Made by a program: the position numbers and the translations under genes
From: Clostridium bowmanii
GTDB taxonomy: Bacteria > Bacillota > Clostridia > Clostridiales > Clostridiaceae
NCBI RefSeq assembly: GCF_018861315.1
Contig: NZ_JAHLDL010000031.1
Location: 1-56,519, forward strand
Reading direction: 5' to 3'
DNA: 56,519 nt
In this document: positions 22,684 to 31,275 of the stretch, in pieces
Numbering within the stretch: position 1 is the stretch's first letter
How the letters are laid out: each line of letters begins with the position of its first letter
Notes under the pieces: model-generated
Database searches by the model: none
What the model was told of the DNA's origin: nothing
Seen by the model: the letters and a program-made list of their open reading frames with translations, nothing else

Positions 22684-23355
22684 CTAGTTGGCCTTCCAAT
22701 TTTTCACTTCGCTGCGTATCCACTCAGCCCATTCAGAAATTCCCTCACCAGTTTTAGCTGTGATTGGAATAACCTTGATATTTGGATTCAATTTTTTCAC
22801 ATGCTGCTTCACTGCCTCTAAATCAAAATCGAAAAAGCCTATTGAATCCATCTTGTTAATTAATAAAACGTCAACAATTGAAAACATTAGAGGGTATTTT
22901 AATGGTTTGTCATCTCCCTCTGGCACACTTAAAATCATAGCATTTTTTACTGCTCCAGTATCAAATTCTGCTGGACATACCAAATTTCCTACATTCTCTA
23001 AAATTACGAAATCAATTCCTTCTGTGCCAAGTCCTAGCAACCCTTGTTTGGTCATATCTGCATCCAGATGACACATCCCACCTGTGTGCAATTGAATTAC
23101 TTTTGTACCGGTCTTAGAAACAGTATTAGCATCAACATCAGAGTCAATATCGGCTTCTAATACTCCAATGCTCATTTCATCTTTTAAAGCCTCTATTGTT
23201 CTTAACACCGTTGTTGTTTTACCTGAACCTGGTGATGACATCAAATTTAATAAAAATGTTTTATCTTTTTTAAGTTCACTCCTAAGCAAATCCGCTTGTC
23301 TGTCATTATCCTCGAAAACACTTTTCTTGATCTCAAGAACTTTATATTTATCCAT
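22684..23355 (-). CDS. hypB: HypB-like nickel-inserting GTPase
   Basis: 223 residues using the ATG eight bases after GGAGG; an ATG five codons earlier has no ribosome binding site. SIMIBI-class G domain: P-loop SPGSGKTT (41-48), switch region EADIDSDVDA, and NKMD for guanine recognition. The dimer-interface metal site is kept: C95-H96 (GGMCHLDAD) and C127 (NLVCPAEFD). The N-terminal His-rich or CxxCGC nickel store of some HypB proteins is absent. It works with HypA to load Ni into [NiFe]-hydrogenase. It starts 24 bases after the oleate hydratase stop, so it is very probably co-transcribed with ohyA. Confidence 0.9.
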   Translation of the reverse strand: MDKYKVLEIKKSVFEDNDRQADLLRSELKKDKTFLLNLMSSPGSGKTTTVLRTIEALKDEMSIGVLEADIDSDVDANTVSKTGTKVIQLHTGGMCHLDADMTKQGLLGLGTEGIDFVILENVGNLVCPAEFDTGAVKNAMILSVPEGDDKPLKYPLMFSIVDVLLINKMDSIGFFDFDLEAVKQHVKKLNPNIKVIPITAKTGEGISEWAEWIRSEVKNWKAN

Positions 23356-23379
23356 ATCATTTGCCTCCATTAATCATAT

Positions 23380-25149
23380 TTAGATTATATTATACCGTTT
23401 CAATACATCTTCAATGACTGTTCCTGATATCTTCTTTAAGCCTTTCTTTTTAACAAAGTTCATGATAAATGGAAGTTTTGTATCCCCAGGTTTATTACCG
23501 TCCATCATCTTTACTGTAGAATCTAGTAGTACTCGGATATCATAACATGAACCAAATACCTCTGGTACACCACGATCTATGTCAAGCAATGTGTAAACTG
23601 CTTCCATAGCTGTTCTCACTGAATATTCCGTTGTAAACACGGTATCACGCGATGTGTCCGCGAACTGACCAAGGAAAGCAAAGTTCTCGCTTCCAACAGG
23701 TACAACCTTAGGTCTGTCCCCTTCTCTTCTAGGCATAAAGAATGCTGTAATATATGGCATCATGCAAGGTATGGAGTGAGCAGATTTTGTAGCCATATCG
23801 TGAATCTCCGATTCAGGCACACCCATATGATAAAGCCATTCCTGCGTAATTTCCACTCCAGTACATTCCCTCATTGGTTTCTTTATATAATTTCCTGGAA
23901 CCTCTGAGAATAGACCGTATACCCAAACCACAATGTGATCTTTGGGTTGATCTTTGAAATGAGGCTGTCTATTCAAAGTATAACTCATAAGCCAATTTGA
24001 GTCTTTCACCGTAACGATACCACCGGAAACCACCTTCCCGCTAAATGGATCACGTTTGCAAATTTTCTCTATATATTTAGGAATTCTATCATCAAGTGTT
24101 GTAATTGTAGAAGATTCCCAGTTTGTTTCTTTAGTGCTTGTGCAGAATTTATCAGGTCTACCGAAGGCTGTATCTTGCTTTGCAATATTCCTCCAAAGCT
24201 CCCAACATCCTCCCGTAGAACTGTTAAACTCAGGTGCATGATTATCATCACCTAGGGAAGAATTTTCTGTACAACTTCCATTAGTAATAAACACTAAATC
24301 ATCTTTAGTAAGTTTAATAGATTCTTCCTTACCGCTATGGTTACAAACAATTTTCACAGCAAGCTTTTTACCATTTTTAATATCAAAGACAACATTTGTT
24401 ACCATGGTATCATATTGGAACTGAACACCATGTGCTTCAAGGTATTTTACCATTGGTAAAATTAATGACTCATATTGATTATATTTGGTAAACTTTAGTG
24501 CAGATAAGTCTGGAAGTCCGCCGATATGATGAATAAATCTCTGAAGGTAAAGTTTCATTTCCAATGCGCTGTGCCAATCTCTGAAGGCAAACATTGTTCT
24601 CCAGTACAGCCAGAAGTTAGATTTAAGTACATCATCTGTAAACACATCGGAAATCTTTCTATCGTACAAATCTTCGTCTCGAGTCATAAAAAGCTTTACA
24701 AGTTCCTTTGAAGCTTTTTCACTTAGTCCAAACTTTCCATCGGTATGAGCATCCTCACCTCTGCTTTGCGTTACTCTCATCAGTGAATAATTTGGGTCTT
24801 TCTTGTTCAGCCAATAAAACTCATCTAAAACGGAAACGTCATCTGTCTCAATAGACGGAATAGATCGGAATAAATCCCACAAGCACTCAAAGTGGTTTTC
24901 CATTTCACGCCCACCACGGATAACAAATCCCTTTTGACTATCGTTAATGCCATCGCAAGCTCCTCCAGGGAGATTAAGTTCTTCCAGAATATGAATATGT
25001 TCACCCTTCATCTGACCATCGCGCACCAAAAAACATGCAGCTGCCAATGATGCTAAACCAGCACCAACCAAATATGCAGACTTTTTATCCACATCAGTAG
25101 GTTTTAAAGGGCGAGCAAATGCTTCATAATTTCCATTGCTATAATACAT
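23380..25149 (-). CDS. ohyA: oleate hydratase (MCRA family, FAD)
   Basis: 589 residues, the usual family length; ATG after AGGAGG. The Rossmann FAD motif is near the N-terminus (AYLVGAGLASLAAACFLVRDG, ~residues 25-45), with 'HILEELNLPGGACDG' and the family-specific 'GFVIRGGREMENHFECLWDLF' following. Also typical are 'NSSTGGCWELWRNIA' and 'GSENFAFLGQFAD' near the C-terminus. The enzyme adds water across the cis-9 double bond of oleate to give 10-hydroxystearate, detoxifying free unsaturated fatty acids at the inner face of the membrane. It has a near-consensus promoter of its own and is followed at 24 bases by hypB. The upstream genes are a DUF5692-like membrane protein and a TetR regulator. 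Confidence 0.93.
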   Translation of the reverse strand: MYYSNGNYEAFARPLKPTDVDKKSAYLVGAGLASLAAACFLVRDGQMKGEHIHILEELNLPGGACDGINDSQKGFVIRGGREMENHFECLWDLFRSIPSIETDDVSVLDEFYWLNKKDPNYSLMRVTQSRGEDAHTDGKFGLSEKASKELVKLFMTRDEDLYDRKISDVFTDDVLKSNFWLYWRTMFAFRDWHSALEMKLYLQRFIHHIGGLPDLSALKFTKYNQYESLILPMVKYLEAHGVQFQYDTMVTNVVFDIKNGKKLAVKIVCNHSGKEESIKLTKDDLVFITNGSCTENSSLGDDNHAPEFNSSTGGCWELWRNIAKQDTAFGRPDKFCTSTKETNWESSTITTLDDRIPKYIEKICKRDPFSGKVVSGGIVTVKDSNWLMSYTLNRQPHFKDQPKDHIVVWVYGLFSEVPGNYIKKPMRECTGVEITQEWLYHMGVPESEIHDMATKSAHSIPCMMPYITAFFMPRREGDRPKVVPVGSENFAFLGQFADTSRDTVFTTEYSVRTAMEAVYTLLDIDRGVPEVFGSCYDIRVLLDSTVKMMDGNKPGDTKLPFIMNFVKKKGLKKISGTVIEDVLKRYNII

Positions 25150-25172
25150 TGAACATACCTCCTAGTCTTTAC

Positions 25173-25212
25173 TTTATAACTATATTATAAAAACTTATTC
25201 TGAGGATGACAA
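25173..25212 (-). promoter_or_regulatory. sigma-A promoter of ohyA with shared 14-mer
   Basis: Minus-strand TTGTCA (complement 25207-25212), 17 bases, TATAAT (complement 25184-25189). The 14-mer AATATAGTTATAAA (complement 25173-25186), overlapping and following the -10, recurs exactly upstream of the DUF5692-like gene (complement 26286-26299). It is a candidate operator for the adjacent TetR protein. Confidence 0.6.
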
Positions 25213-25273
25213 TATACAAAAGAGCCATTGTGTCCAAAAAAGCCTCTCTATTTTATATTTTTTATAATGATAT

Positions 25274-26254
25274 TTATTCTGCAAGTGCATTAACTTCCTT
25301 ATATTCCTTCAAACCTGTATAAAGCTCGCCAAGATAAGGATTTCTCTTTGTCTTAACTACTTTGTAAATCATGTAAACAAATACCGCTATATTTGCAGCT
25401 AATGCTGCGAAACTAAATGCAAATAGTGGTACTGTATTGTAGGATGATGCGACAGCAAAGGCCCCCTTATCAATGAATGCTGGGAATGTCTGTGCAAACA
25501 TACACCATATGGCAAGGGTCTGTGCACGATGCTGCAGCCATGCTCCTTTTCCCAAAGTAAATGCACAAAGGGTTGGAGCGAGTAGTAGTGCAAACCCGCA
25601 ATACCAAGCATGACCTGGTAGGCAGTTATAGGTATAAGCAAAATTCCATAAATCATAGGCTATTATCCAAAACCATAGCATGTCAGGCCACAACATATCT
25701 TTACTGCCATCTTTAGCCGTCTTCCTTTTTATGCGAATTCCAAGCCATCCGGTTATAGTTATGATGTTCAATATACCTGCTATACCATTCATAAAATTCC
25801 AGGAACCACCAAGTACATACATAGCTTCATCTGCTAAAGTCCCTCCACCTGCATATTGAATACCAACCTGAAAATCGCGAGTTACTGCCTCCAAAATGTT
25901 GATAGCAAGGATAAGTGCTGGGAACCATAACACCCATTTTTTATCAGATAATCTCCACTCTTTACCTGTCAATTTATTTTTCCATTTAACATGCCTGATG
26001 CACCAAAACCCTATACATCCAGCTGTAGACGAATACACCTTTGCTAAATGAAACCAGTCCGTGTAAGTTGTATCTCTGAGTACTGTAAACCATAATATTG
26101 AGAGTGTTAGTGGTAAAATAACAAAACTGAAAAACCCAACATATTTCCATCTACGGGCTACTTCATTAAAGCCAAAGAGTGCTATAAAAACAATTATCCA
26201 AACACCCCATACGCTTAATGCTGATGCCCCCTCTGCGTAGTTAAAAACAAACAT
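25274..26254 (-). CDS. DUF5692-like multipass membrane protein
   Basis: 326 residues, ATG after AAGGGGG. About nine hydrophobic helices rich in Trp and aromatic residues; conserved-looking segments include 'DLWNFAYTYNCLPGHAWYCG' and 'WLQHRAQTLAIWCMF'. I recall this as the DUF5692 family, which has no established function. It is located between the TetR gene and oleate hydratase and shares a 14-base promoter element with ohyA. A role in fatty-acid or lipid handling at the membrane is therefore a reasonable inference. The 124-base gap to ohyA holds the ohyA promoter. Confidence 0.7.
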   Translation of the reverse strand: MFVFNYAEGASALSVWGVWIIVFIALFGFNEVARRWKYVGFFSFVILPLTLSILWFTVLRDTTYTDWFHLAKVYSSTAGCIGFWCIRHVKWKNKLTGKEWRLSDKKWVLWFPALILAINILEAVTRDFQVGIQYAGGGTLADEAMYVLGGSWNFMNGIAGILNIITITGWLGIRIKRKTAKDGSKDMLWPDMLWFWIIAYDLWNFAYTYNCLPGHAWYCGFALLLAPTLCAFTLGKGAWLQHRAQTLAIWCMFAQTFPAFIDKGAFAVASSYNTVPLFAFSFAALAANIAVFVYMIYKVVKTKRNPYLGELYTGLKEYKEVNALAE

Positions 26255-26285
26255 GTTATTACCCCCTTAATATATACATTAATAA

Positions 26286-26319
26286 TTTATAACTATATTG
26301 TACAATTTTTAACAAACAC
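26286..26319 (-). promoter_or_regulatory. probable promoter of the DUF5692-like gene
   Basis: On the minus strand TTGTTA (about complement 26314-26319) precedes an A+T-rich spacer and the AATATAGTTATAAA 14-mer (complement 26286-26299) that also sits at the ohyA promoter. A short palindrome, ATTGTACAAT, lies between them. The -10 assignment is uncertain. Confidence 0.4.
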
Positions 26320-26333
26320 TCTTCAATAGACAG

Positions 26334-26370
26334 AAAGATGAAAGTGTCTATTTAGGACACTTTCATCTTT
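26334..26370 (-). terminator. terminator of the tetR gene
   Basis: AAAGATGAAAGTGTC (26334-26348) and its exact complement (26356-26370) around a 7-base loop, 10 bases after the tetR stop. T-rich sequence follows, so tetR and the DUF5692-like gene are separate transcripts. Confidence 0.75.
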
Positions 26371-26379
26371 TTAAAAAAG

Positions 26380-26955
26380 TTATTCTTTTATATCTTCTTT
26401 CACAAAGGTAGCCACAGAGCGAGGGATACTTCCTGTTATCATGATCAAAAGCTTTTTAAGGATAATTTCCGGCTGCTCATCCATTCCCTCACTTACCCAA
26501 TCTATAAGCAACCCGTTAAACACATGTCTATAAAAATTTATGATGAAATTTTTATCTTTATCCTTTAACTTTACTCCCATCTTTTCAACACACTCTTCAA
26601 CTACATCCTCAAGCAATATGTGAGCAAGATCTGTGAGGTAGTTATTGGCTTCCGGCCAATAAGAAGAATTATATACATGTAGAATCATTTTCGAATTTTT
26701 CTTCAGATAATTCATTGTAGCCAGGAACCCATCACTCCAGTTTTCAAAGGTTCTATTTTGTGCAATTTCTATTGATAATTCCTCGAAAAATATGAATTTA
26801 AAAACGTTCATGATATCAGTAAAGTGATTATAAAATGTCTGTCTGTTTACATTGCAATCCACGCAGACTCCCTTCACTGTAATCTTATCTATAGATTTCT
26901 TGTTTAATAATTGTTTAAAAGAGTCAATTATTGCAGCTTTAGCATTCTTCTTCAT
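26380..26955 (-). CDS. TetR-family transcriptional regulator
   Basis: 191 residues from the ATG after GAGGAG (MKKNAKAAII); the frame is open 25 codons further upstream but without a ribosome binding site. The N-terminal helix-turn-helix is clear: 'AIIDSFKQLLNKKSIDKITVKGVCVDCNVNRQTFYNHFTD' (~residues 7-46). The C-terminal helical part resembles the DhaS-like/TetR_C type with a dimer-forming final helix. It sits immediately upstream of the fatty-acid-related genes and presumably represses them. By analogy with FadR/FabT-type sensors its ligand may be a fatty acid or acyl-CoA, but this is inference. Confidence 0.85.
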   Translation of the reverse strand: MKKNAKAAIIDSFKQLLNKKSIDKITVKGVCVDCNVNRQTFYNHFTDIMNVFKFIFFEELSIEIAQNRTFENWSDGFLATMNYLKKNSKMILHVYNSSYWPEANNYLTDLAHILLEDVVEECVEKMGVKLKDKDKNFIINFYRHVFNGLLIDWVSEGMDEQPEIILKKLLIMITGSIPRSVATFVKEDIKE

Positions 26956-27200
26956 AAACTTCTCCTCTACTTTAAGCTTTCTTTCATCATAAAAATCAAT
27001 GAACAAATCTAGTGTTACCGTATTTATCAATAAATTAAATAATTCGATATATACTACATTTTTCCTTCAATATTTTTTCGAAATTAATTAAATTAATAAC
27101 CTTGCCTACAGAAATGCTGAATCTAACAAAAGCAAGAAAATTATAAAAGAGGAGTAGGCTGACCAATTGATAAGAGGAAAAGATGCGATTCTAAAAAGAA

Positions 27201-27220
27201 TAAGGGGATTTATCCCCTTA
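27201..27220 (-). terminator. terminator of msrB
   Basis: TAAGGGGAT / ATCCCCTTA with a 2-base loop overlaps the msrB stop codon. On the minus strand it is followed by TTCTTTTTAG. Confidence 0.65.
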
Positions 27221-27673
27221 CTTCTTAAATAGTTCTAAATACTCTCCATACCCTTCTACTTCAAGTTTATGAATAGGTATAAACTTTAAGGCAGCACTAT
27301 TTATGCAATATCTTAATCCACCTTTTTCACTAGGACCATCGGTGAATAAATGCCCTAAATGGCTATCACCATATTTACTTCTTACTTCTGTTCTTACCAT
27401 TCCGTGGGTTACATCTTTATTTTCTTTTACATGTTCTTTTACCATTGGCTTGCCAAAACTAGGCCACCCACAACCAGAATCAAATTTATCTAAAGAGGTA
27501 AATAGTGGCTCTCCACTATTTATATCTACATAAATTCCTCCCTCATTATTATTCCAATATTCATTGTCAAAAGATCTTTCAGTGTTATTTTCCTGACTTA
27601 CTTCAAATTGAGTAGGAGTTAGTATTTTTTTTAACTCTTCTTTATCTCTTTTGATATAAACTTTCTTATCCAT
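27218..27673 (-). CDS. msrB: peptide methionine-R-sulfoxide reductase
   Basis: 151 residues from the ATG seven bases after GGAGG; an ATG five codons earlier overlaps that site. The MsrB fold is unmistakable: 'GCGWPSF' (~67-73), '[19 protein letters not shown]' and '[11 protein letters not shown]' with the catalytic Cys at 123. The zinc-binding CxxC pairs of many MsrB enzymes are absent, so this is the zinc-free type; C68 is a possible resolving cysteine. It reduces methionine-R-sulfoxide in proteins using thioredoxin. It is a monocistronic gene. Confidence 0.95.
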   Translation of the reverse strand: MDKKVYIKRDKEELKKILTPTQFEVSQENNTERSFDNEYWNNNEGGIYVDINSGEPLFTSLDKFDSGCGWPSFGKPMVKEHVKENKDVTHGMVRTEVRSKYGDSHLGHLFTDGPSEKGGLRYCINSAALKFIPIHKLEVEGYGEYLELFKK

Positions 27674-27735
27674 AAAATACCTCCACAAAATATAATAATT
27701 CTTTTAGGCGATAGCCCGCAAAAGTTTAAGTGTAT

Positions 27736-28398
27736 CTATTTTTTACCTTTCTTTGACCACATTTTTAAACCTATAAGCAATCCAGCCCCAATTGTAGATG
27801 CAATGCCTGTATATATTGCAACTTTTCCTTTGACCGTTTTATTTTTTGGTGTTTTATTTTTGGGTACTTTAACTGACTTATGATAATCTTCCATCAAATT
27901 TTCATACTGTTTTTTGTTCATATTACCTATGCCTATACCCATAACTTTACAATTCATACCTGCAAAATAATTAATTTTTTCTGATATATAACAGTTAAAT
28001 GTATGTATTTTCGAAGGTGTTGAACTTCCATCATTCCATAATTCAACTCCAAATAATTCTTCATATATAAATTGATGTTGGAAAACAACTAAAGAATAAT
28101 TACCTCGTTTTGAATGATGTATATTAATATATCCATCTTTTGCAATTAGATTATCAATATGTCCTTCATACAAAACTAAAATGTTTTTAGATGAATTTTC
28201 GTTCTTGATCTTATCAAATAATTCTCTGCCATCAAATGAATAAAATAATTCAACAGTAGTTATATTATTCTTCACCAAAGCTAGTTTGATTATCTCAATA
28301 TATGAGTCAATGTATTGTATATCTTCTGGAAATTTATTTTTGTAATCATTTATTGCCTTTTGAGTTTTTTTATTAAATATACCATTGATAAATTCCAT
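27736..28398 (-). CDS. tail-anchored protein of unknown function
   Basis: 220 residues, ATG after AGAGG. No signal peptide; residues ~1-185 are predicted cytoplasmic alpha/beta with segments such as 'NILVLYEGHIDNLIAKDGYINIHHSKRGNYSLVV'. A Lys/Pro-rich linker (KVPKNKTPKNKTVKGK) follows, then a single C-terminal hydrophobic helix (YTGIASTIGAGLLIGLKMW) and a basic end. The topology is that of a C-terminally anchored membrane protein. I do not recognise the family. Divergent from the XRE regulator upstream. Confidence 0.65.
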   Translation of the reverse strand: MEFINGIFNKKTQKAINDYKNKFPEDIQYIDSYIEIIKLALVKNNITTVELFYSFDGRELFDKIKNENSSKNILVLYEGHIDNLIAKDGYINIHHSKRGNYSLVVFQHQFIYEELFGVELWNDGSSTPSKIHTFNCYISEKINYFAGMNCKVMGIGIGNMNKKQYENLMEDYHKSVKVPKNKTPKNKTVKGKVAIYTGIASTIGAGLLIGLKMWSKKGKK

Positions 28399-28598
28399 TT
28401 TTATACGCCTCTCTTCTTCGTTGTAAGATTTGTTAATCTTATTCGTTTATCTTATGTTTCCCTGTTTGTTTGATTAACATAACATATATTTTTAAATTTA
28501 ACAAACATGAGTTGTCTTGAAGTAATGATTACTATTTGTAAATATGACAATTATAGTAACAATATTGACTATTATAATTATAAAAATGACAATTATAA

Positions 28599-28627
28599 TT
28601 GACAAAATTTCTAAAGAAGAATATAGT
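28599..28627 (+). promoter_or_regulatory. promoter of the XRE-DUF3169 unit
   Basis: TTGACA (28599-28604), 17 bases, TATAGT (28622-28627). Just upstream are two TGACAATTATA direct repeats (about 28547-28557 and 28587-28597), possible binding sites for the XRE protein itself. Confidence 0.6.
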
Positions 28628-28652
28628 AATAGTAGAAGGCAGGATGATAATA

Positions 28653-28886
28653 ATGGAATTAAAAAACAGGGTAAAAGAATTAAGGGCAAGATATAATCTT
28701 AGCCAAGGTCAGCTAGGAAAACTTGCAGATGCTTCAAGACAAACTATAAGCCTCATCGAAAGGGGAGATTATTCTCCATCTGTATTGTTGGCATTAAAAA
28801 TATCAAAGGTATTAAAAGTTAGCGTAGAAGAAATATTTTATTTAGAGGGGGTAAGTAAAATTGAAGTTGATAATGAAAAAGTATAG
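28653..28886 (+). CDS. XRE-family helix-turn-helix regulator
   Basis: 77 residues from the ATG with AAGGCAGGA upstream. A single HTH_3 domain fills it: 'RVKELRARYNLSQGQLGKLADASRQTISLIERGDYSPSVLLALKISKVLKVSVEEIF'. Such short Cro/CI-like proteins commonly control an adjacent membrane protein gene, and the next gene overlaps it by 26 bases. Probably autoregulatory through the repeats ahead of its promoter. Confidence 0.88.
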   Translation: MELKNRVKELRARYNLSQGQLGKLADASRQTISLIERGDYSPSVLLALKISKVLKVSVEEIFYLEGVSKIEVDNEKV

Positions 28887-29568
28887 AAATTTTTTAATAA
28901 TAATGATAATATCCATGTTAGTTGGTGGAATATTAGGCGGATTTTCTAAGAAAATATCAAAAGTAAACCTAGCTTTTGGTGAAAATATGAGTAGTTTCCT
29001 TTTCAAGGCATTCTTTGTAATGAGTGTAATTATCATAATTTATCTAGTTATAACTATAATTTATATAAAGTCAAACTATATGAATGTGGATTTAGACAAC
29101 ACACCGAAGGTTCTTAATAGAAAGGTTACTAATGCTATATTACTCTGCACAATAGAAGCAATAATAGGATTAACATGGGATGCAATAGTGATAAATAAAA
29201 TCTTTGATAATGGTCCAATATATTTGATTTTATTTCCTACAATCTTTATATTTATTGCAGTGTCACTACTAACAACCACCATTAAATATTTTAATTATTT
29301 AAATCCAAATAGAAAGATGAATTTATTTGAAAATGGAGCTGAAAAGAAATATTTTGATAAATTAGATGACGGAGAGAAATGGGTAACTTATATTTGTAGC
29401 TATACAACCTTTAATAAGATGCAATTAGTATACACCGTGGCTCTTGTAGTAAGTATGCTTTTATCCATGTTTATAAAGGTATCAATGGCGGTACCTATAG
29501 TCATAGGTGCAATATGGATAATTCAAAATTTAGTATACTCTTTGGAATCAAGAAAATATGAGGAGTAG
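28861..29568 (+). CDS. DUF3169-like membrane protein
   Basis: 235 residues using TTG 28861, nine bases after a GGGGG tract; an ATG at 28873 is the alternative. Six membrane helices are arranged as three pairs (~10-30, 45-67, 90-107, 118-140, 185-205, 208-228). The pairing with an upstream short XRE regulator is the usual setting of DUF3169 family proteins in Firmicutes, and the sequence agrees with my memory of that family. Function is not established. Translation is coupled to the regulator by overlap. Confidence 0.7.
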   Translation: MKLIMKKYRNFLIIMIISMLVGGILGGFSKKISKVNLAFGENMSSFLFKAFFVMSVIIIIYLVITIIYIKSNYMNVDLDNTPKVLNRKVTNAILLCTIEAIIGLTWDAIVINKIFDNGPIYLILFPTIFIFIAVSLLTTTIKYFNYLNPNRKMNLFENGAEKKYFDKLDDGEKWVTYICSYTTFNKMQLVYTVALVVSMLLSMFIKVSMAVPIVIGAIWIIQNLVYSLESRKYEE

Positions 29569-29589
29569 TAATTGAAGAAGAACTTTTTA

Positions 29590-29700
29590 CACTAGCTAGC
29601 AACTTAGCCATTTTAACTGATTTTGGTGCTCTGTTCATAGCTAGTGCAGTCTTTTCAGCATAACGTACTTCTTCAACAAAACCAAGAGCTATAATTATGT
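29590..29700 (-). other. unrecognised coding remnant left of the IS element
   Basis: The minus strand shows an open, protein-like stretch (VEEVRYAEKTALAMNRAPKS, then a Lys/Ala-rich helix) without a start codon or ribosome binding site. It is between the DUF3169-like gene and the left end of the IS and is probably a fragment of a lost gene. Confidence 0.3.
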
Positions 29701-29746
29701 CAATTATCTAATCATCCTATTGTTCGTATTTATTTATAATTATATC

Positions 29747-31269
29747 TCAACTTTCGCACATGATTTCCCCAGGCGGCAGCCTGCAATTTCAAGATTTATA
29801 GCCAAAAAATAGAAGAGCATCCCCTTATTTGGTATAATTGAATCACGACAAACAAAAACCAAAGGGGATGTTCTTCATGAATACAATTATAGCAAAAAAT
29901 GATACTGAAAAACAGTTTAAATCTACAATTAATAGTTTTTTTAAGAAAAATAAAATCAATTCTCTTTTAAAGCAGTCAAACTTTTCTAAAGAAAAGGGAG
30001 TACCTTGTGGTTCAATATTTAAATTTATTTTTTTGCTAGTATTTACAGGCAAAAACTTGTTTCGTACTTTAGAGTCTAAAGATACAAAAGGTTCTTTTGC
30101 CAAAGATACCGTGTACAGGTTTTTAAATTCTACACACTTTAATTTGAGAAAGTTTTTATTATTATTATCATCCTCAATAATTAAAAATCACCTTGAACCA
30201 TTAACTTCTAAAGATAGAGTAAATGTTCTAATTGTTGATGATTCATTCTTTAGCAGAACAAGAAGTAAATCCGTAGAACTACTAGCAAATGTTTTTGACC
30301 ATGTGGATCGTAAATACAAGAAAGGCTTTAGGATGCTTACTTTAGGCTGGTCTGATGGAAATACTTTTCTACCTTTAGCTTTTACATTGTTAATCTCAAA
30401 AAAAGAAAAAAATCGTATATGTCCAATAAATCCAAATACAGACAAGAGAAGCAATGGCTATAAAATAAAGGCTGAAGCAATAAAGAAAGCAACGGATGTA
30501 ATGATTGATCTACTAAAGCAAGCGGCATCATATGCAATACCTGGAACCTATGTTTTATTTGACAGTTGGTTTACATATCCAAAAACTTTAATAAGGATTT
30601 TGGAACTTAAATTACATACAATAGCTATGGTTAAAGCTATGCCAAATGTTTTCTATGGTTATGAGGATAAAAAATTAAACTTAAAATCCTTATATGCTAC
30701 GCTTAAGAAAAAGTGTGGCAAAGCTAAAGTTAAAGCATCTGTAATCGTTGAAATTGGTGTAGATTCTCAGGCTACGCCTATAAATGCAAAAATAGTATTT
30801 GTTAAAAATAGAAATAAATCAAAAAGTTGGCTAGCACTAATTTCAACTGACATTACATTAAGTGATGAAGAAATCATCAGAATCTATGGTAAACGCTGGG
30901 ATAGAGAGGTTTTATTTAAAATGAACAAATCATTTTTAAATCTCGCAAAGGAATTTCAAGGTCGTTCTTATAATTCAATGATTGCGCATACTACTATTGT
31001 GTTTACCCGATATATTATGTTATCTATGCAAAGTCGTAATAATGAAGATTTACGTACTATTGGCGGCTTGTTTTTTAATTGCTGTAATGAACTTCAAGAT
31101 ATACTATTTTTTGAATCCATTCAAATAATTTTAGGGTTACTTAAAAATGCATTACATGAAAAACTTTCGTTGACAAAAGAACAAATAAATTCATTTATGG
31201 ACTATTTTATATCAACATTGCCTAGTTTTCTAAAGGAAAGGCTAGTGTTTTCGTCATGCGAAAGTTGAG
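29747..31269 (+). mobile_element. complete IS4-family insertion sequence
   Basis: 1523 bases bounded by imperfect terminal inverted repeats: CTCAACTTTCGCACATGA at the left and, reading inward from the right, CTCAACTTTCGCATGA. TTATAT stands on both sides as a likely 6-base target duplication (left flank 29741-29746, right flank 31270-31275). One intact transposase fills it, so it is potentially active. It is inserted 6 bases beyond the stop codon of a decayed ABC transporter gene. Confidence 0.8.
29877..31268 (+). CDS. IS4-family DDE transposase
   Basis: 463 residues from the ATG 8 bases after AAGGGGAT; earlier in-frame TTG and ATG codons have worse spacing. The N-terminal DNA-binding part is followed by the RNase H-like catalytic core: first Asp in 'LIVDDSFFSR', second Asp in 'LFDSWFTYP'. 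The IS4 signature Y-(2)-R-(3)-E-(6)-K is exact in 'YGKRWDREVLFKMNK'. An insertion domain lies between the second Asp and the Glu, as expected. The stop codon is inside the right inverted repeat. The reading frame is intact, suggesting recent insertion. Confidence 0.93.
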   Translation: MNTIIAKNDTEKQFKSTINSFFKKNKINSLLKQSNFSKEKGVPCGSIFKFIFLLVFTGKNLFRTLESKDTKGSFAKDTVYRFLNSTHFNLRKFLLLLSSSIIKNHLEPLTSKDRVNVLIVDDSFFSRTRSKSVELLANVFDHVDRKYKKGFRMLTLGWSDGNTFLPLAFTLLISKKEKNRICPINPNTDKRSNGYKIKAEAIKKATDVMIDLLKQAASYAIPGTYVLFDSWFTYPKTLIRILELKLHTIAMVKAMPNVFYGYEDKKLNLKSLYATLKKKCGKAKVKASVIVEIGVDSQATPINAKIVFVKNRNKSKSWLALISTDITLSDEEIIRIYGKRWDREVLFKMNKSFLNLAKEFQGRSYNSMIAHTTIVFTRYIMLSMQSRNNEDLRTIGGLFFNCCNELQDILFFESIQIILGLLKNALHEKLSLTKEQINSFMDYFISTLPSFLKERLVFSSCES

Positions 31270-31275
31270 TTATAT

